A stretch of DNA of 64,000 bases from the NCBI GenBank assembly GCA_945929965.1, contig CAMEOT010000002.1, forward strand, positions 62,001-126,000, read 5' to 3'. The translations under genes and the position numbers were made by a program. Below, piece by piece: positions 44,584 through 52,879 of the stretch (position 1 is its first letter; every line of letters begins with the position of its first letter). The notes beneath the pieces were generated by a model. The model made no database searches. It was not told the origin of the DNA and saw nothing but the letters and a program-made list of their open reading frames with translations. This DNA comes from an uncultured Lachnospiraceae bacterium (GTDB lineage Bacteria > Bacillota > Clostridia > Lachnospirales > Lachnospiraceae).

Positions 44584-45223
44584 AACGCATCCTCCTCTCC
44601 ACCAGTGATCCTATGATCGATACCGGTAACAGGATCAGCAGATAAAATACTACCAGGAGGAACAGGCTCTCCGTAGTCTTATAATAGAGACCGATCAGGT
44701 CTTTGGCGGTGAACATCAGGTCCATCAGACTGATGGCGCTGAACACACTGGTCTCTTTTAACAGGAAAATGATATTTGCCACAAATGCGGGAATACTGGT
44801 GGACATTGCCTGGGGCAGGATCACATATCCCAACACCTGTCGGGAATTCATTCCCAGACTGATGGCACTTTCACTCTGAATGGGTTCTACGGATTCCAGA
44901 CCGCTGCGGAAGCTTTCTGCCATATAGCTGCCGCCTAAAAATGCCAGACCGACTACACCGCACAGCTCCGCCGACATCCGGATCCCGATCTTCGGGAAGC
45001 CGTAATAGATAAAAAACAGCTGCACCAGAAGCGGTGTGTTACGGCTCAGTTCCACGTAGACTGCCACGATCCACCGCAGCACCGGCACTTTATAGTATTG
45101 AACCGCTGCACAGATGAGCCCCACCAGGATCGCAAACAGGATGCCAACGATACCTATTTTCACGGTCAGAAGTGCTGCCTTTTCGTACATGGGCAGATAT
45201 TTTTCAATAAATTCCCAGTTCAT
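44564..45223 (-). CDS. Polar amino-acid ABC importer 2, permease A
   Basis: 219 aa HisQ/HisM-family permease. The docking loop reads QSESAISLGMNSRQVLGYVILPQ-like, beginning after GLESVEPI. Five TM helices. It lies downstream of the binding-protein gene, past a hairpin (45293-45330) expected to lower expression of the permeases and ATPase relative to the binding protein. Confidence 0.9.
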   Translation of the reverse strand: MNWEFIEKYLPMYEKAALLTVKIGIVGILFAILVGLICAAVQYYKVPVLRWIVAVYVELSRNTPLLVQLFFIYYGFPKIGIRMSAELCGVVGLAFLGGSYMAESFRSGLESVEPIQSESAISLGMNSRQVLGYVILPQAMSTSIPAFVANIIFLLKETSVFSAISLMDLMFTAKDLIGLYYKTTESLFLLVVFYLLILLPVSIIGSLVERRMRYAGFGD

Positions 45224-45292
45224 GTATCTATGTCCTTTCCGGTAAAGTTCAAAATAATCTTTTAGATTATATCAAATGTATTTCTCAGATGC

Positions 45293-45330
45293 AAGAAAAG
45301 ACTGCGGCGGCAGCTTACGTGCCCCGCAGT
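45293..45330 (-). terminator. Intercistronic attenuator between binding-protein and permease genes
   Basis: ACTGCGG/CCGCAGT stem followed by TTTTCTT on the minus strand, 31 bp after the binding-protein stop and inside the operon. Partial termination here would favour the binding protein. Confidence 0.75.
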
Positions 45331-45361
45331 CCCCTCTATATCATCTTATTCCCATCGTACC

Positions 45362-46255
45362 TTACTGTGCGTTTACTTTGCCGCCCTCTACTACCAGGCT
45401 GTCCTCATAGTCCAGACCATAGGTGTCTGCCAGAGTTGCTTCGTAATCTGCATGGAAAAAGTTCTCCTCACCCAAAGCTACGATCTCATCATTGATCCAG
45501 TCAAGCAGTGTGGTGTTGCCCTTGGAAACAGCGGGAGCAATGGTGTCTGCACTGCCCAGGGAAGGAATACCTACGGTATATCCTTCGTTCTGCAGAGCGA
45601 ATGCGATAACTTCGGTGTTATCATTTGCCCATGCAACAGAAGTGCCGTTCTCGAAAGCTTCTTTTGCGGTTGCATAGGAATCAAACTTCTGTAAAGGAAT
45701 ATCCGGATAGTTTGCGATCAGATATGTCTCAGCGGTAGTGCCGGAGATTACAATGATGGAATCATCTGCATTCCAGTTGTCTAAGGAAGTGATCACATTA
45801 TCATCCTTGGATACCACGCCAAGTGACACATTCATATAAGGAGAAGCGAAATCCACTTCCTCTGCTCTCTCGGGAGTTACGGTAAAGTTCGCCAGGATCA
45901 CATCTACCTTACCGGTCTGTAAATACTCAATACGATTGGCTGCCTCTGTAGATACGAAATTCACATCTACCCCCAGGTCTTCGCCGAGTCTTCTTGCATA
46001 ATACACATCATAGCCCTGATATTCACCGTTCTCATCCACATAGCCGAACGGGTTTTTATCGGAGAATACTCCGATGTTAATGGTTCCGCTCTCCTTGATC
46101 TCATCCAGTGTGCGGTATACTGCCTTGCCGTCTGCTGCCGCTGCGCTTCCTGCGTCTGCGGTTTTGCTGTCACTGCTGCCGCATGCGGTCAGTCCCAGTG
46201 CCAATACTCCTGTCAGTGCCAGTGCTAATACATTTCTCCATGCTTTTCTTTTCAT
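45362..46255 (-). CDS. Amino-acid ABC importer 2, substrate-binding lipoprotein
   Basis: 297 aa. Signal peptide with lipobox LTAC (about residues 22-25), then a family 3 binding fold: GTINIGVFSDKNPFGYVDENG, YDVYYARRLGEDLGV, and LANFTVTPERAEEVDFASPY. The segment DVILANFTVTPERA resembles glutamate- or aspartate-binding members, but specificity is not proven. The start has AGGAGG at the right distance. A 76-bp-upstream remnant of a capA gene (46376-46446) lies in its leader region. Confidence 0.92.
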   Translation of the reverse strand: MKRKAWRNVLALALTGVLALGLTACGSSDSKTADAGSAAAADGKAVYRTLDEIKESGTINIGVFSDKNPFGYVDENGEYQGYDVYYARRLGEDLGVDVNFVSTEAANRIEYLQTGKVDVILANFTVTPERAEEVDFASPYMNVSLGVVSKDDNVITSLDNWNADDSIIVISGTTAETYLIANYPDIPLQKFDSYATAKEAFENGTSVAWANDNTEVIAFALQNEGYTVGIPSLGSADTIAPAVSKGNTTLLDWINDEIVALGEENFFHADYEATLADTYGLDYEDSLVVEGGKVNAQ

Positions 46256-46375
46256 AATCTTTTCCTCCTCTTTGCTGTCTTGCTTAAGTGTCGCATCAAG
46301 TTATGTGAGGATTATATTCCCTATTTCATACTATGTCAATAGGAAAGCAGTAAATTATTTTTATTATTTTCACTG

Positions 46376-46446
46376 CGCAAAAATAGAGCACCGGGACTCC
46401 GGGAGATTTCGTGCTCACCAAAGACCGGGTACTCCATAATTTAAAT
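46376..46446 (+). pseudogene. 3' remnant of a capA-like gene
   Basis: About 70 bp that match the last 24 codons of the capA-like gene at 47943-49247 (49177-49247 region) at roughly 85-90% of positions. GGAGATTTCGT, CTCACCAAAGA and GTACTCCATAAT are shared. The frame begins with a stop (TAG for TGG) and lacks the original stop, so it is not coding. It lies on the plus strand just beyond the NlpC/P60 gene, in the same orientation as the intact capA. Confidence 0.85.
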
Positions 46447-46456
46447 ACGAATGTGG

Positions 46457-47698
46457 CTAATCAATAACATTTCTCATACCAATAATGGGGCTGTAATCCA
46501 CTGCACTGATGATGACACCTTTCCGTGAATTAGCGGAATGAATAATCTGTCCGTCACCGATATACAGTCCTACATGGGTACAGCTCTTCCCTTCATTGGA
46601 ACTATAGCATACAATATCTCCGGGCTGAAGCTCTTCAGAGCTGATGTTTTGTCCGGCACCGGAATACTGTCCTCCCGGTGTACGGCTGATAGAATAGCCG
46701 AACTCCGCATAGATAAAGCAGGTGAATCCGGAACAATCCGTACCCCCTGACAGACTGGAACCTCCGTGTACATACCGGTTGCCCAAATACTGCATGGCAT
46801 AATCAATGATTCCCTGTCTGAGCTCCGCATTTGAGGTATAGGTTGTAGTGGGAAGTGTGATGTTCGTGATCACCTCCGGGGCATCCTGCTCGGCAGTCTG
46901 TTCTCTTGCCTGCAATGCCTTCTGTGCGGCAATTTCCGCCTGTTCCTCTTCTATTGTCTTCGCATAGATAAATTCTTCCGAGATCGTCACATATTCCGCA
47001 GAGATATAGCCTTCCTTGCTGTCGGTGTACTGTACCTTCAACCAGTCTCCGTCATTTTCCAGAATTTTTACCTTTTCTCCATTGTCAATGTAACCAATTC
47101 TTTTTGCATCTGTGGCAGGATCCCGTCTCACATTCAGACGGTCTGCGGTAACAACAGCATATCTGGTCACATAATTGTCTACAACCTCAGCTGCTGCATC
47201 TCCATAGATGAAAAACTCTGCCTTGATATAACCCTCCACATTACCGGAGATGATCCGGAACCAGTCCTGATCCTCTCCTGCCACATCCAGGATCTGTGCC
47301 ACCGCTCCGTCATAGATTTTGCCCACTACGGCACTGTCCGTGTTCGGTTCTGTCCGAACATTGACGTAATTCGTCACATTGGCGATCGCTAACGACGCAT
47401 ATTCATCTGCGGTCGTATCCTCTACGGAAGCTTCGTCTACCGGGACATCCTCCGGATCCGACACCCCTTCCAGTGCTTTGGGATCCTCCGTCTCGCCACC
47501 CTGTACCGCCAGAAGATCCTCTATGGTAATCTGTCCGGTAGCCGGGATCGGCTCGACACCGATCTGATGTATTTCTGCCGCATGTACTTTCTGTACCGAG
47601 GCTTCACTCTGTATTTTTAGTTCTCCGTTTCCTGCTGCCACCACCATACTGACTCCGGTGAGTGCGACCGCCAGTGCCATGAACATTCTTTTTTTCAT
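46457..47698 (-). CDS. Secreted NlpC/P60 endopeptidase with two SH3 domains
   Basis: About 413 aa from MKKRMFMALAVAL (AGGGA upstream). A signal peptide, an acidic low-complexity spacer, then two bacterial SH3 domains (about residues 110-175 and 180-240: NVRTEPNTDSAVVGKIY, LNVRRDPATDAKRIGYI). A Gln/Ala helix linker precedes the catalytic domain with Cys in GGTDCSGFTCFIYAEFG and His in CTHVGLYIGDGQIIHS. It should cut peptidoglycan stem peptides during growth or separation. An extended -10 promoter lies at 47748-47755. It is divergent from capA. Confidence 0.92.
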   Translation of the reverse strand: MKKRMFMALAVALTGVSMVVAAGNGELKIQSEASVQKVHAAEIHQIGVEPIPATGQITIEDLLAVQGGETEDPKALEGVSDPEDVPVDEASVEDTTADEYASLAIANVTNYVNVRTEPNTDSAVVGKIYDGAVAQILDVAGEDQDWFRIISGNVEGYIKAEFFIYGDAAAEVVDNYVTRYAVVTADRLNVRRDPATDAKRIGYIDNGEKVKILENDGDWLKVQYTDSKEGYISAEYVTISEEFIYAKTIEEEQAEIAAQKALQAREQTAEQDAPEVITNITLPTTTYTSNAELRQGIIDYAMQYLGNRYVHGGSSLSGGTDCSGFTCFIYAEFGYSISRTPGGQYSGAGQNISSEELQPGDIVCYSSNEGKSCTHVGLYIGDGQIIHSANSRKGVIISAVDYSPIIGMRNVID

Positions 47699-47747
47699 TA
47701 TAATCCCTGTTACTTCCTGCAACTTTGGTTTTCTGATGACGTTCGGA

Positions 47748-47755
47748 ATTATAAC
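47748..47755 (-). promoter_or_regulatory. Extended -10 promoter of the NlpC/P60 gene
   Basis: TGTTATAAT on the minus strand about 50 bp upstream of the start, no strong -35. It lies in the 244-bp divergent gap. Confidence 0.55.
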
Positions 47756-47864
47756 ACATACGACAACACCAGTCCACAAATTTTGCTAAATATCTTAAAA
47801 AATTCAGGCAGCTGAATTCCTGCTGAATTCCAGCTTATATTGTTTTGCATGAGTTCGTTGTAAA

Positions 47865-47873
47865 TGCTATAAT
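47865..47873 (+). promoter_or_regulatory. Extended -10 promoter of the capA-like gene
   Basis: TGCTATAAT on the plus strand, about 70 bp before the start codon. Confidence 0.6.
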
Positions 47874-47942
47874 ACCTATAGTATTTTTACACATAAGATT
47901 GCGCCGCCGCTTTGCAGGTTGCAGAAAGGCAGGAATTCATTT

Positions 47943-49247
47943 ATGAAAAAAACAAATTCCCGGTTATACCTTCTCCTGATCCTTGTTCCGCTGATATTAT
48001 TCGCCGGCATCATTGGCTATTATTTTTTAGGACCGGCTGCTACCGGAGGTCGTCCCGTTGCTGTTACGGCTACTCCCACTCCGGTGCCTTCTCCCACACC
48101 GCTTCCCACTCCCACACCGCTTCCTACTCCCACGCCTTTTTGGGAGCATGATATTACACTCATGGCCGTAGGGGATAATCTGATGCACATGGGGATCGTG
48201 GCCAGTGGCAGACAAGAGGACGGTACCTATGATTATTCCATGCTGTTCGATGGGATCCGCCCTTTTCTGGATACCGCAGATGTGAAGATCATCAATCAGG
48301 AGACCATCCTTGGCGGAAATTCCCGTGGTTTTTCCGGTTTTCCCTATTTCAACTCCCCTACTGAGGTCGGGGATGCAATCGCAGATGCAGGCTTCAATGT
48401 GGTATTGCATGCTTCCAATCATACCGCAGACCAAAAACTGGATGGCTTATTGTATTGTGCACAATTCTGGAAAGAGCAGCATCCTGATATTCTTGTGACT
48501 GGTATCCACGAAGATATTTCCCAGGCAGACGATATTCCTTTGCTTACCGTAGAGGATGTGACCTTTGCGATCCTGAACTATACTTACGGTGCCAATACAG
48601 AGACACTGCCCTTAAATCTTCTGGGGCATCTGAATCTTCTGTGTGACGTAAATGAACAGACCGGGCAGATGGATTTTACCACGCTGAACCCTCAGGTCTT
48701 AGAGGACATCTCCCGGGCCAAAAAGCTTGCTGACATTGTGATCGTCTGCCCTCACTGGGGAACCGAATATTCATCCAAGGCATCAAGTTATCAGAAAAAG
48801 TGGGCTGAGGCCATGACCGAAGCCGGGGCTGATGTCATTATCGGAACCCACCCTCATGTAGTAGAGCCTGTGGAATGGATCACCGCAGAAAACGGCAACG
48901 AAGCCCTGTGCTATTACTCTCTGGGAAATTATGTATCCTCCCAAAAGAAAGCCATCAGCATGTTGGAAGCGCTTGCCTGGGTCACCTTCCATGTCACAGA
49001 AGATGATATTACGATAGACAGAGAACATACCGGAGCACTTCCTCTTGTCTGTCAGTATACTGCAGGGCCGGTACGTTTTCAGAACGTATACCTGTTAGAG
49101 GATTATACGGAGGATCTTGCTGCATCCCATGGCATCCGTAACTACGGCGGCGTAACCCTACGCCTGGAAGACCTGCAAAAATGGAGCACAGAGACCCTGG
49201 GAGATTTCGTACTCACCAAAGATCAGGTACTCCATAATTCTAAATAG
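47943..49247 (+). CDS. CapA/PgsA-like metallophosphatase-fold surface protein
   Basis: About 434 aa from MKKTNSRLYLLL (AGGA 8 upstream). One N-terminal membrane anchor (residues about 7-28), then a Pro/Thr linker made by tandem repeats (about 40-62), then a CapA domain: LMAVGDNLMHMG, NQETILGG, HASNHTADQKLDG, CPHWGTEYSSKAS and IIGTHPHVVEPVEWI, which supply the metal-binding Asp/Asn/His set. CapA relatives act in poly-gamma-glutamate export or are surface phosphatases; no pgsBC genes are nearby. It is divergent from the NlpC/P60 hydrolase, so both may act at the wall. A decayed copy of its 3' end is at 46376-46446. Confidence 0.9.
   Translation: MKKTNSRLYLLLILVPLILFAGIIGYYFLGPAATGGRPVAVTATPTPVPSPTPLPTPTPLPTPTPFWEHDITLMAVGDNLMHMGIVASGRQEDGTYDYSMLFDGIRPFLDTADVKIINQETILGGNSRGFSGFPYFNSPTEVGDAIADAGFNVVLHASNHTADQKLDGLLYCAQFWKEQHPDILVTGIHEDISQADDIPLLTVEDVTFAILNYTYGANTETLPLNLLGHLNLLCDVNEQTGQMDFTTLNPQVLEDISRAKKLADIVIVCPHWGTEYSSKASSYQKKWAEAMTEAGADVIIGTHPHVVEPVEWITAENGNEALCYYSLGNYVSSQKKAISMLEALAWVTFHVTEDDITIDREHTGALPLVCQYTAGPVRFQNVYLLEDYTEDLAASHGIRNYGGVTLRLEDLQKWSTETLGDFVLTKDQVLHNSK
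48073..48137 (+). repeat. Tandem repeat encoding a Pro-Thr linker
   Basis: CTTCCCACTCCCACACCG-type units recur within capA, giving the PTPLPTPTPLPTPTP linker between the membrane anchor and enzyme. Copy number could vary between strains. Confidence 0.7.
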
Positions 49248-49343
49248 CCACTTTCGTATATCACTCTTTTTCATATGGTAATTCATAAGTCGCATATACT
49301 GTGACTTATGAATTTGTGTTGCCATTGCTGCAATAATTATGAT

Positions 49344-49640
49344 TTAATTCCGTACCGAATAAACCATTAACTGAATATCATCATCCAATGATGGCTTACC
49401 GGTATAATCTGCATAACTTTTGCAGACACTCATGCCTAACGTCGAAAAGATCTTCGATATTTCCGATATTGTGTACATTCTGATAGGATTTCCTTCTTTC
49501 ATTTCTGATTTGCACAATAGTTCTCCATAAGGATAATCTACTTGTCCGTATAACAAGATTTTACTCTTTTTATCCCACTCAAATGCAGATAATGTAAGGC
49601 ACTTTTCACCTTCGTCCCAGTCCTTATTCATTGACTTCAT
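49344..49640 (-). pseudogene. C-terminal fragment of a SAM-dependent methyltransferase
   Basis: 98 aa. The pattern YGELLCKSEMKEGNPIRMYT, ISEISKIFSTLGMSVCKSYA and DDIQLMVYSV looks like the last three strands and helices of a class I methyltransferase, in which a late helix and paired C-terminal strands follow a RxYT segment. No SAM-binding glycine motif is present, and the frame begins only 7 bp after the GNAT stop, so the front two-thirds is missing. It could still be translated as a small protein. Convergent with capA. Confidence 0.6.
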
Positions 49641-49646
49641 TACAAT

Positions 49647-50270
49647 TTATGTCTCCTGTCCCGGTAGTTCCTTTTTCTCTTTATATGGAAACAGCTTATC
49701 AAACTCTTCTGCCTCCTGCCCATCTACAAGATAGCCTTCCGGTGTTGCATACTCTCCGGTAATCCCGTCAAGATAACCGGGTACAAGTTCTTTACACAAA
49801 AAGAACGATGCATCTTCTCCCTCCGGCAGTCCATGATAACGGATACCATACTCGCTTGCCTGCTTAAAGCCGCTCTTTCCATAAAAATCAATATTTCCTT
49901 CAAAGCATAATGCTCCACAGCCTAGCTCTGCTGCTTTCTCCAATGAATGATCAAGCAGGATTTTCCCATATCCCTTCCGTTTATATTCGTTCTTGATACA
50001 AATTGGTCCCATCGTCATAATTGGAATGCTTCTTCCATCATCTGCCGTGATTGCAGTTCTCACAAAGATATTCTGCCCAATAAGTTCTCCATCCAGATAC
50101 ATCACGAGATCAAGCTCCGGTACAAATGCAGGATCATTTCTCAGCTGGTGAATGACATAATGCTCCAGGCATCCGGGGCGGTATACATTCCAAAAGCTGT
50201 CTCTTACCAGATTTTCCACCTCGCGATATTCACTTTTTTCTTCTATACGGATTACTATATTATTTTTCAT
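49647..50270 (-). CDS. GNAT-family N-acetyltransferase
   Basis: About 207 aa. The acetyl-CoA loop is in KNEYKRKGYGKILLDHSLEKA, followed by FEGNIDFYGKSGFKQASEYG and a variable C-terminal extension of about 60 residues. The start MKNNIVIR has GAGG at 8 bases; a GTG six codons upstream with GGAG at 5 bases is nearly as good. Substrate unknown; similar proteins acetylate small molecules or antibiotics. The promoter holds two palindromic operators (50306-50356), so it is probably inducible. Expression may continue into the methyltransferase fragment. Confidence 0.88.
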   Translation of the reverse strand: MKNNIVIRIEEKSEYREVENLVRDSFWNVYRPGCLEHYVIHQLRNDPAFVPELDLVMYLDGELIGQNIFVRTAITADDGRSIPIMTMGPICIKNEYKRKGYGKILLDHSLEKAAELGCGALCFEGNIDFYGKSGFKQASEYGIRYHGLPEGEDASFFLCKELVPGYLDGITGEYATPEGYLVDGQEAEEFDKLFPYKEKKELPGQET

Positions 50271-50305
50271 GATCTGATCCTCGTTCACTTCAACTCCAAA
50301 ACGAA

Positions 50306-50356
50306 TAAACGACCGTTTACATTTTTGATATTAGTAAACGATCGTTTATTTGTCAA
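50306..50356 (-). promoter_or_regulatory. GNAT promoter with two TetR-type operators
   Basis: Consensus TTGACA (50351-50356), 17-bp spacer, TAATAT (50328-50333). A perfect 14-bp palindrome TAAACGATCGTTTA (50335-50348) fills the spacer, and a one-mismatch copy TAAACGACCGTTTA (50306-50319) covers the start-site region. The layout and spacing of 29 bp fit a TetR-family repressor. No tetR gene is adjacent. Confidence 0.85.
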
Positions 50357-50374
50357 TACTTTTTTATGATTATA

Positions 50375-51142
50375 TTATCTCTTTTTGTAAATCAGAAGCT
50401 CCGGACTTTCACCATTCTTCTCATATGTACATACCAGAATAAAATCCATACCTGCCAGAATACCGAAACACCTGTCTCCTCCGAATTCAGACTCCAGTTG
50501 ATTCCCCAGATAGGTTTTCTGATCATCAAGGAATTTCACTTTTTGTCCATTTGGCAGAGTATATTCCAGATTCACATATTTCCCCACAAGTGCGTTTAGT
50601 TTGTCTACCTTTGGAAGTCCGTCTATATGCAACTCATTTATTTCATTTATCAATTGCTTTTTAAACTCTTCAAACTGCCCATTATCACTAAGTTCATCAT
50701 ACCTTTTCCAGTAATCTAACTTTGGAAGCATTTCTTTCAGATAAGTGCGTGCCTGTTCTTCGGTAAAGTTTTCATTTACCATATTCTTTACACACACATC
50801 GATCAATTCATCCATATCGTTATATGTGTACGTTCCGTCTGCATAGCACCACTTACAATACTCCTCATTTAATGTGCCATCCTTATCACGTCCCAATATG
50901 GAATCATCATCAATTGGCATTCCGCAGCACTGGCAGATCAGCTTTCTGGGTTCTCCCAAAAGCGTATTGATGGAAACATCAAATTCTTTCGATAAGAGCT
51001 TAAGTGTATCAGTATTGGGAATGGTATCTCCATTTTCCCAGCGTGATACCGCCTGCCTTGTAACCATGATTTTATCTGCCAGCTCGTCCTGTGACATTCC
51101 TCTTTCCGTACGAAGTTTTAAAATAATATTTTTTGTATCCAT
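50375..51142 (-). CDS. XRE-family regulator with zinc-ribbon and effector-like domains
   Basis: About 255 aa from MDTKNIILKL (GGGAGG upstream). N-terminal helix-turn-helix (MSQDELADKIMVTRQAVSRWENG, residues about 16-38), then a four-Cys zinc ribbon (CQCCG and CKWC, about 76-105) with a helical domain to about 160. The C-terminus (about 165-255) is a separate mixed alpha/beta domain ending LLIYKKR. The zinc-ribbon plus XRE pairing is seen in Firmicutes regulators of unknown signal. It lies upstream of the GNAT gene but does not share its promoter. Confidence 0.85.
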   Translation of the reverse strand: MDTKNIILKLRTERGMSQDELADKIMVTRQAVSRWENGDTIPNTDTLKLLSKEFDVSINTLLGEPRKLICQCCGMPIDDDSILGRDKDGTLNEEYCKWCYADGTYTYNDMDELIDVCVKNMVNENFTEEQARTYLKEMLPKLDYWKRYDELSDNGQFEEFKKQLINEINELHIDGLPKVDKLNALVGKYVNLEYTLPNGQKVKFLDDQKTYLGNQLESEFGGDRCFGILAGMDFILVCTYEKNGESPELLIYKKR

Positions 51143-51245
51143 AGTCGTCACCTCCCATAGCCATATCATATCGACAAATCCATATTATGAAAAGCAACCT
51201 GTTGTTGCCATACCCTGTCTATATGATTTGATTATCACTCTATGG

Positions 51246-52706
51246 TCATGACTTTATTTCTTCTGAGAATAACTGCTGTTTGCGCTGTATCATCTCATCA
51301 ATCTTCTCAATATACAGCCCTACATCCTTGACATTATCGCACCGTTCGATCCGTCCATCGGGGAAGACCCGCTTGGTGATGCTTCCGGCACCCAGTGCCA
51401 CAATGGTCTGTTTCTCCTCCATGATGAGGATGTTGTACAGTCCGTATTTGCCGGGACGGGCGTAGCCGGTGTTCTCAAAGTTGCCGGACATGTTCTTCTG
51501 TCGGTAGAGGTAATACGGCTTCATTCCAAGCTGCTCAGCTCCCGCCGCCGCGATCTTCATGGTCTCGTCTGTATTATGGAGCATGGAGACACCGTTCTCC
51601 TGGATCCACTGGTTCAGGCGGGATGCACGCTTGATCGCCAGGGAATGAACGGTCAGGCTGTCCGGGGCCAGCTCCACGATCTTTTCGATGGTGCGCTGTA
51701 CATCCGCCTCCAGTTCTCCCGGCAGTCCCAGGATCAGATCCATATTGATATTATCAAATCCGACCTCTCTCGCCAGCCGATATGCCGTAAGTACCTGTTC
51801 CACGCTGGCCTTTCTGCCGATGATATCCAGTGTCTCCTGCTTCATAGTCTGGGGATTCACGGAGATACGGCTGACCTGGTGACGATGCAGTACCTCCAGC
51901 TTCTCTCTGGTGATGCTGTCGGCACGACCGGCTTCCACAGTGAATTCCTTCACGGTAGAGAAATCAAACTTGGACTTTAATGCCGTGATCAGACGGTCCA
52001 GCTGCTCCGGTTCCAGTGTGGTGGGCGTACCACCGCCGATATAGACGGTATCCAGTACCTTGTCCTTAAAATTCTCCGCCACATAATCCATCTCTTTGAT
52101 CACAGTGTCCACATAAGCGTCCACCTGCCTGCGGAATGCAGCGATCGGATAAGAGGTAAAGGAACAATAGAGACAGGTTGTAGGGCAGAACGGAATCCCA
52201 ATGTACAGGCTGTAGCCGCCCTCATAATGAATCTCTTTTAACAGATCCCGCTCTCTCTTCGCAATATCGATTCCCAAGAGTGCCTTCTCTTCGCTGACAT
52301 AATGGCTCTGCTCCATGAATTCCAGAATCTCTGCATCACTTCTACCCTCATCCAGCATACCATAGGCGATCTTCGTGGGACGGATCCCGGTAAGGTTTCC
52401 CCAGGGGAGTTTCTGCCCGGTCACCTTGCTTAAGGTGCGGTACAGGAAACGTTTCAGACTATTTTTATACCCATCTGCAAGGTTTGCTGTCTCTGCATCC
52501 CACAGAAAATCCTCTTCTCCCACACGGATCTTCGCTCCGGTCTCGGCCAGTTCGATTTCCAGACTGACCTGCGGTTCCAGCTCTGCCAGCTTCTCCGGTT
52601 TTGTCTCCGGGGTGATGACCGTGACCTGGTCCTCCGCATAAAAAGCCTTCACCAGAGAATGTACATCATATTCATAGTTAGGATGGGATAATTTCACTAC
52701 TTTCAT
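51246..52706 (-). CDS. hemZ: Coproporphyrinogen dehydrogenase-like radical SAM protein HemZ
   Basis: About 486 aa from MKVVKLSHPN (GAGGA upstream). A Firmicutes-specific N-terminal region of about 160 residues (WGNLTGIRPTKIAYGML) is followed by the radical-SAM domain with IPFCPTTCLYCSF, VYIGGGTPTTL and QTMKQETLDIIGR. HemZ is related to HemN, the oxygen-independent coproporphyrinogen oxidase, though a haem-synthesis role in clostridia is unproven. It is last of the apt-relA-MBL-hemZ series; hisS-aspS, often next in Firmicutes, is about 9.5 kb away here. Confidence 0.93.
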   Translation of the reverse strand: MKVVKLSHPNYEYDVHSLVKAFYAEDQVTVITPETKPEKLAELEPQVSLEIELAETGAKIRVGEEDFLWDAETANLADGYKNSLKRFLYRTLSKVTGQKLPWGNLTGIRPTKIAYGMLDEGRSDAEILEFMEQSHYVSEEKALLGIDIAKRERDLLKEIHYEGGYSLYIGIPFCPTTCLYCSFTSYPIAAFRRQVDAYVDTVIKEMDYVAENFKDKVLDTVYIGGGTPTTLEPEQLDRLITALKSKFDFSTVKEFTVEAGRADSITREKLEVLHRHQVSRISVNPQTMKQETLDIIGRKASVEQVLTAYRLAREVGFDNINMDLILGLPGELEADVQRTIEKIVELAPDSLTVHSLAIKRASRLNQWIQENGVSMLHNTDETMKIAAAGAEQLGMKPYYLYRQKNMSGNFENTGYARPGKYGLYNILIMEEKQTIVALGAGSITKRVFPDGRIERCDNVKDVGLYIEKIDEMIQRKQQLFSEEIKS

Positions 52707-52778
52707 TGTATTTTCCTCATTTACATAAATACAGGCACAGAGATAACTCTTTCTGTGCCTAATATATTTCATTATCAT

Positions 52779-52879
52779 AACTATTCAAACCCCATTCGCC
52801 ATATAAATATCATATAATATTCTTACAAATGCCAGCATTCGACGAATATTTAACGCTATTTACATGGCTCTGAATAGTT
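52779..52879. repeat. AACTATTC palindromic repeat, medium copy
   Basis: AACTATTCA at the left end pairs with TGAATAGTT at the right end. Inside are AATATTC/GAATATT and AATGC/GCATT hairpins. The right half (ATGCCAGCATTCGACG and TTTACATGGCTCTGAATAGTT segments) matches the reverse complement of the left half of 33547-33708. Its right end provides the TAA stop codon of the gene at 52878. Confidence 0.85.
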
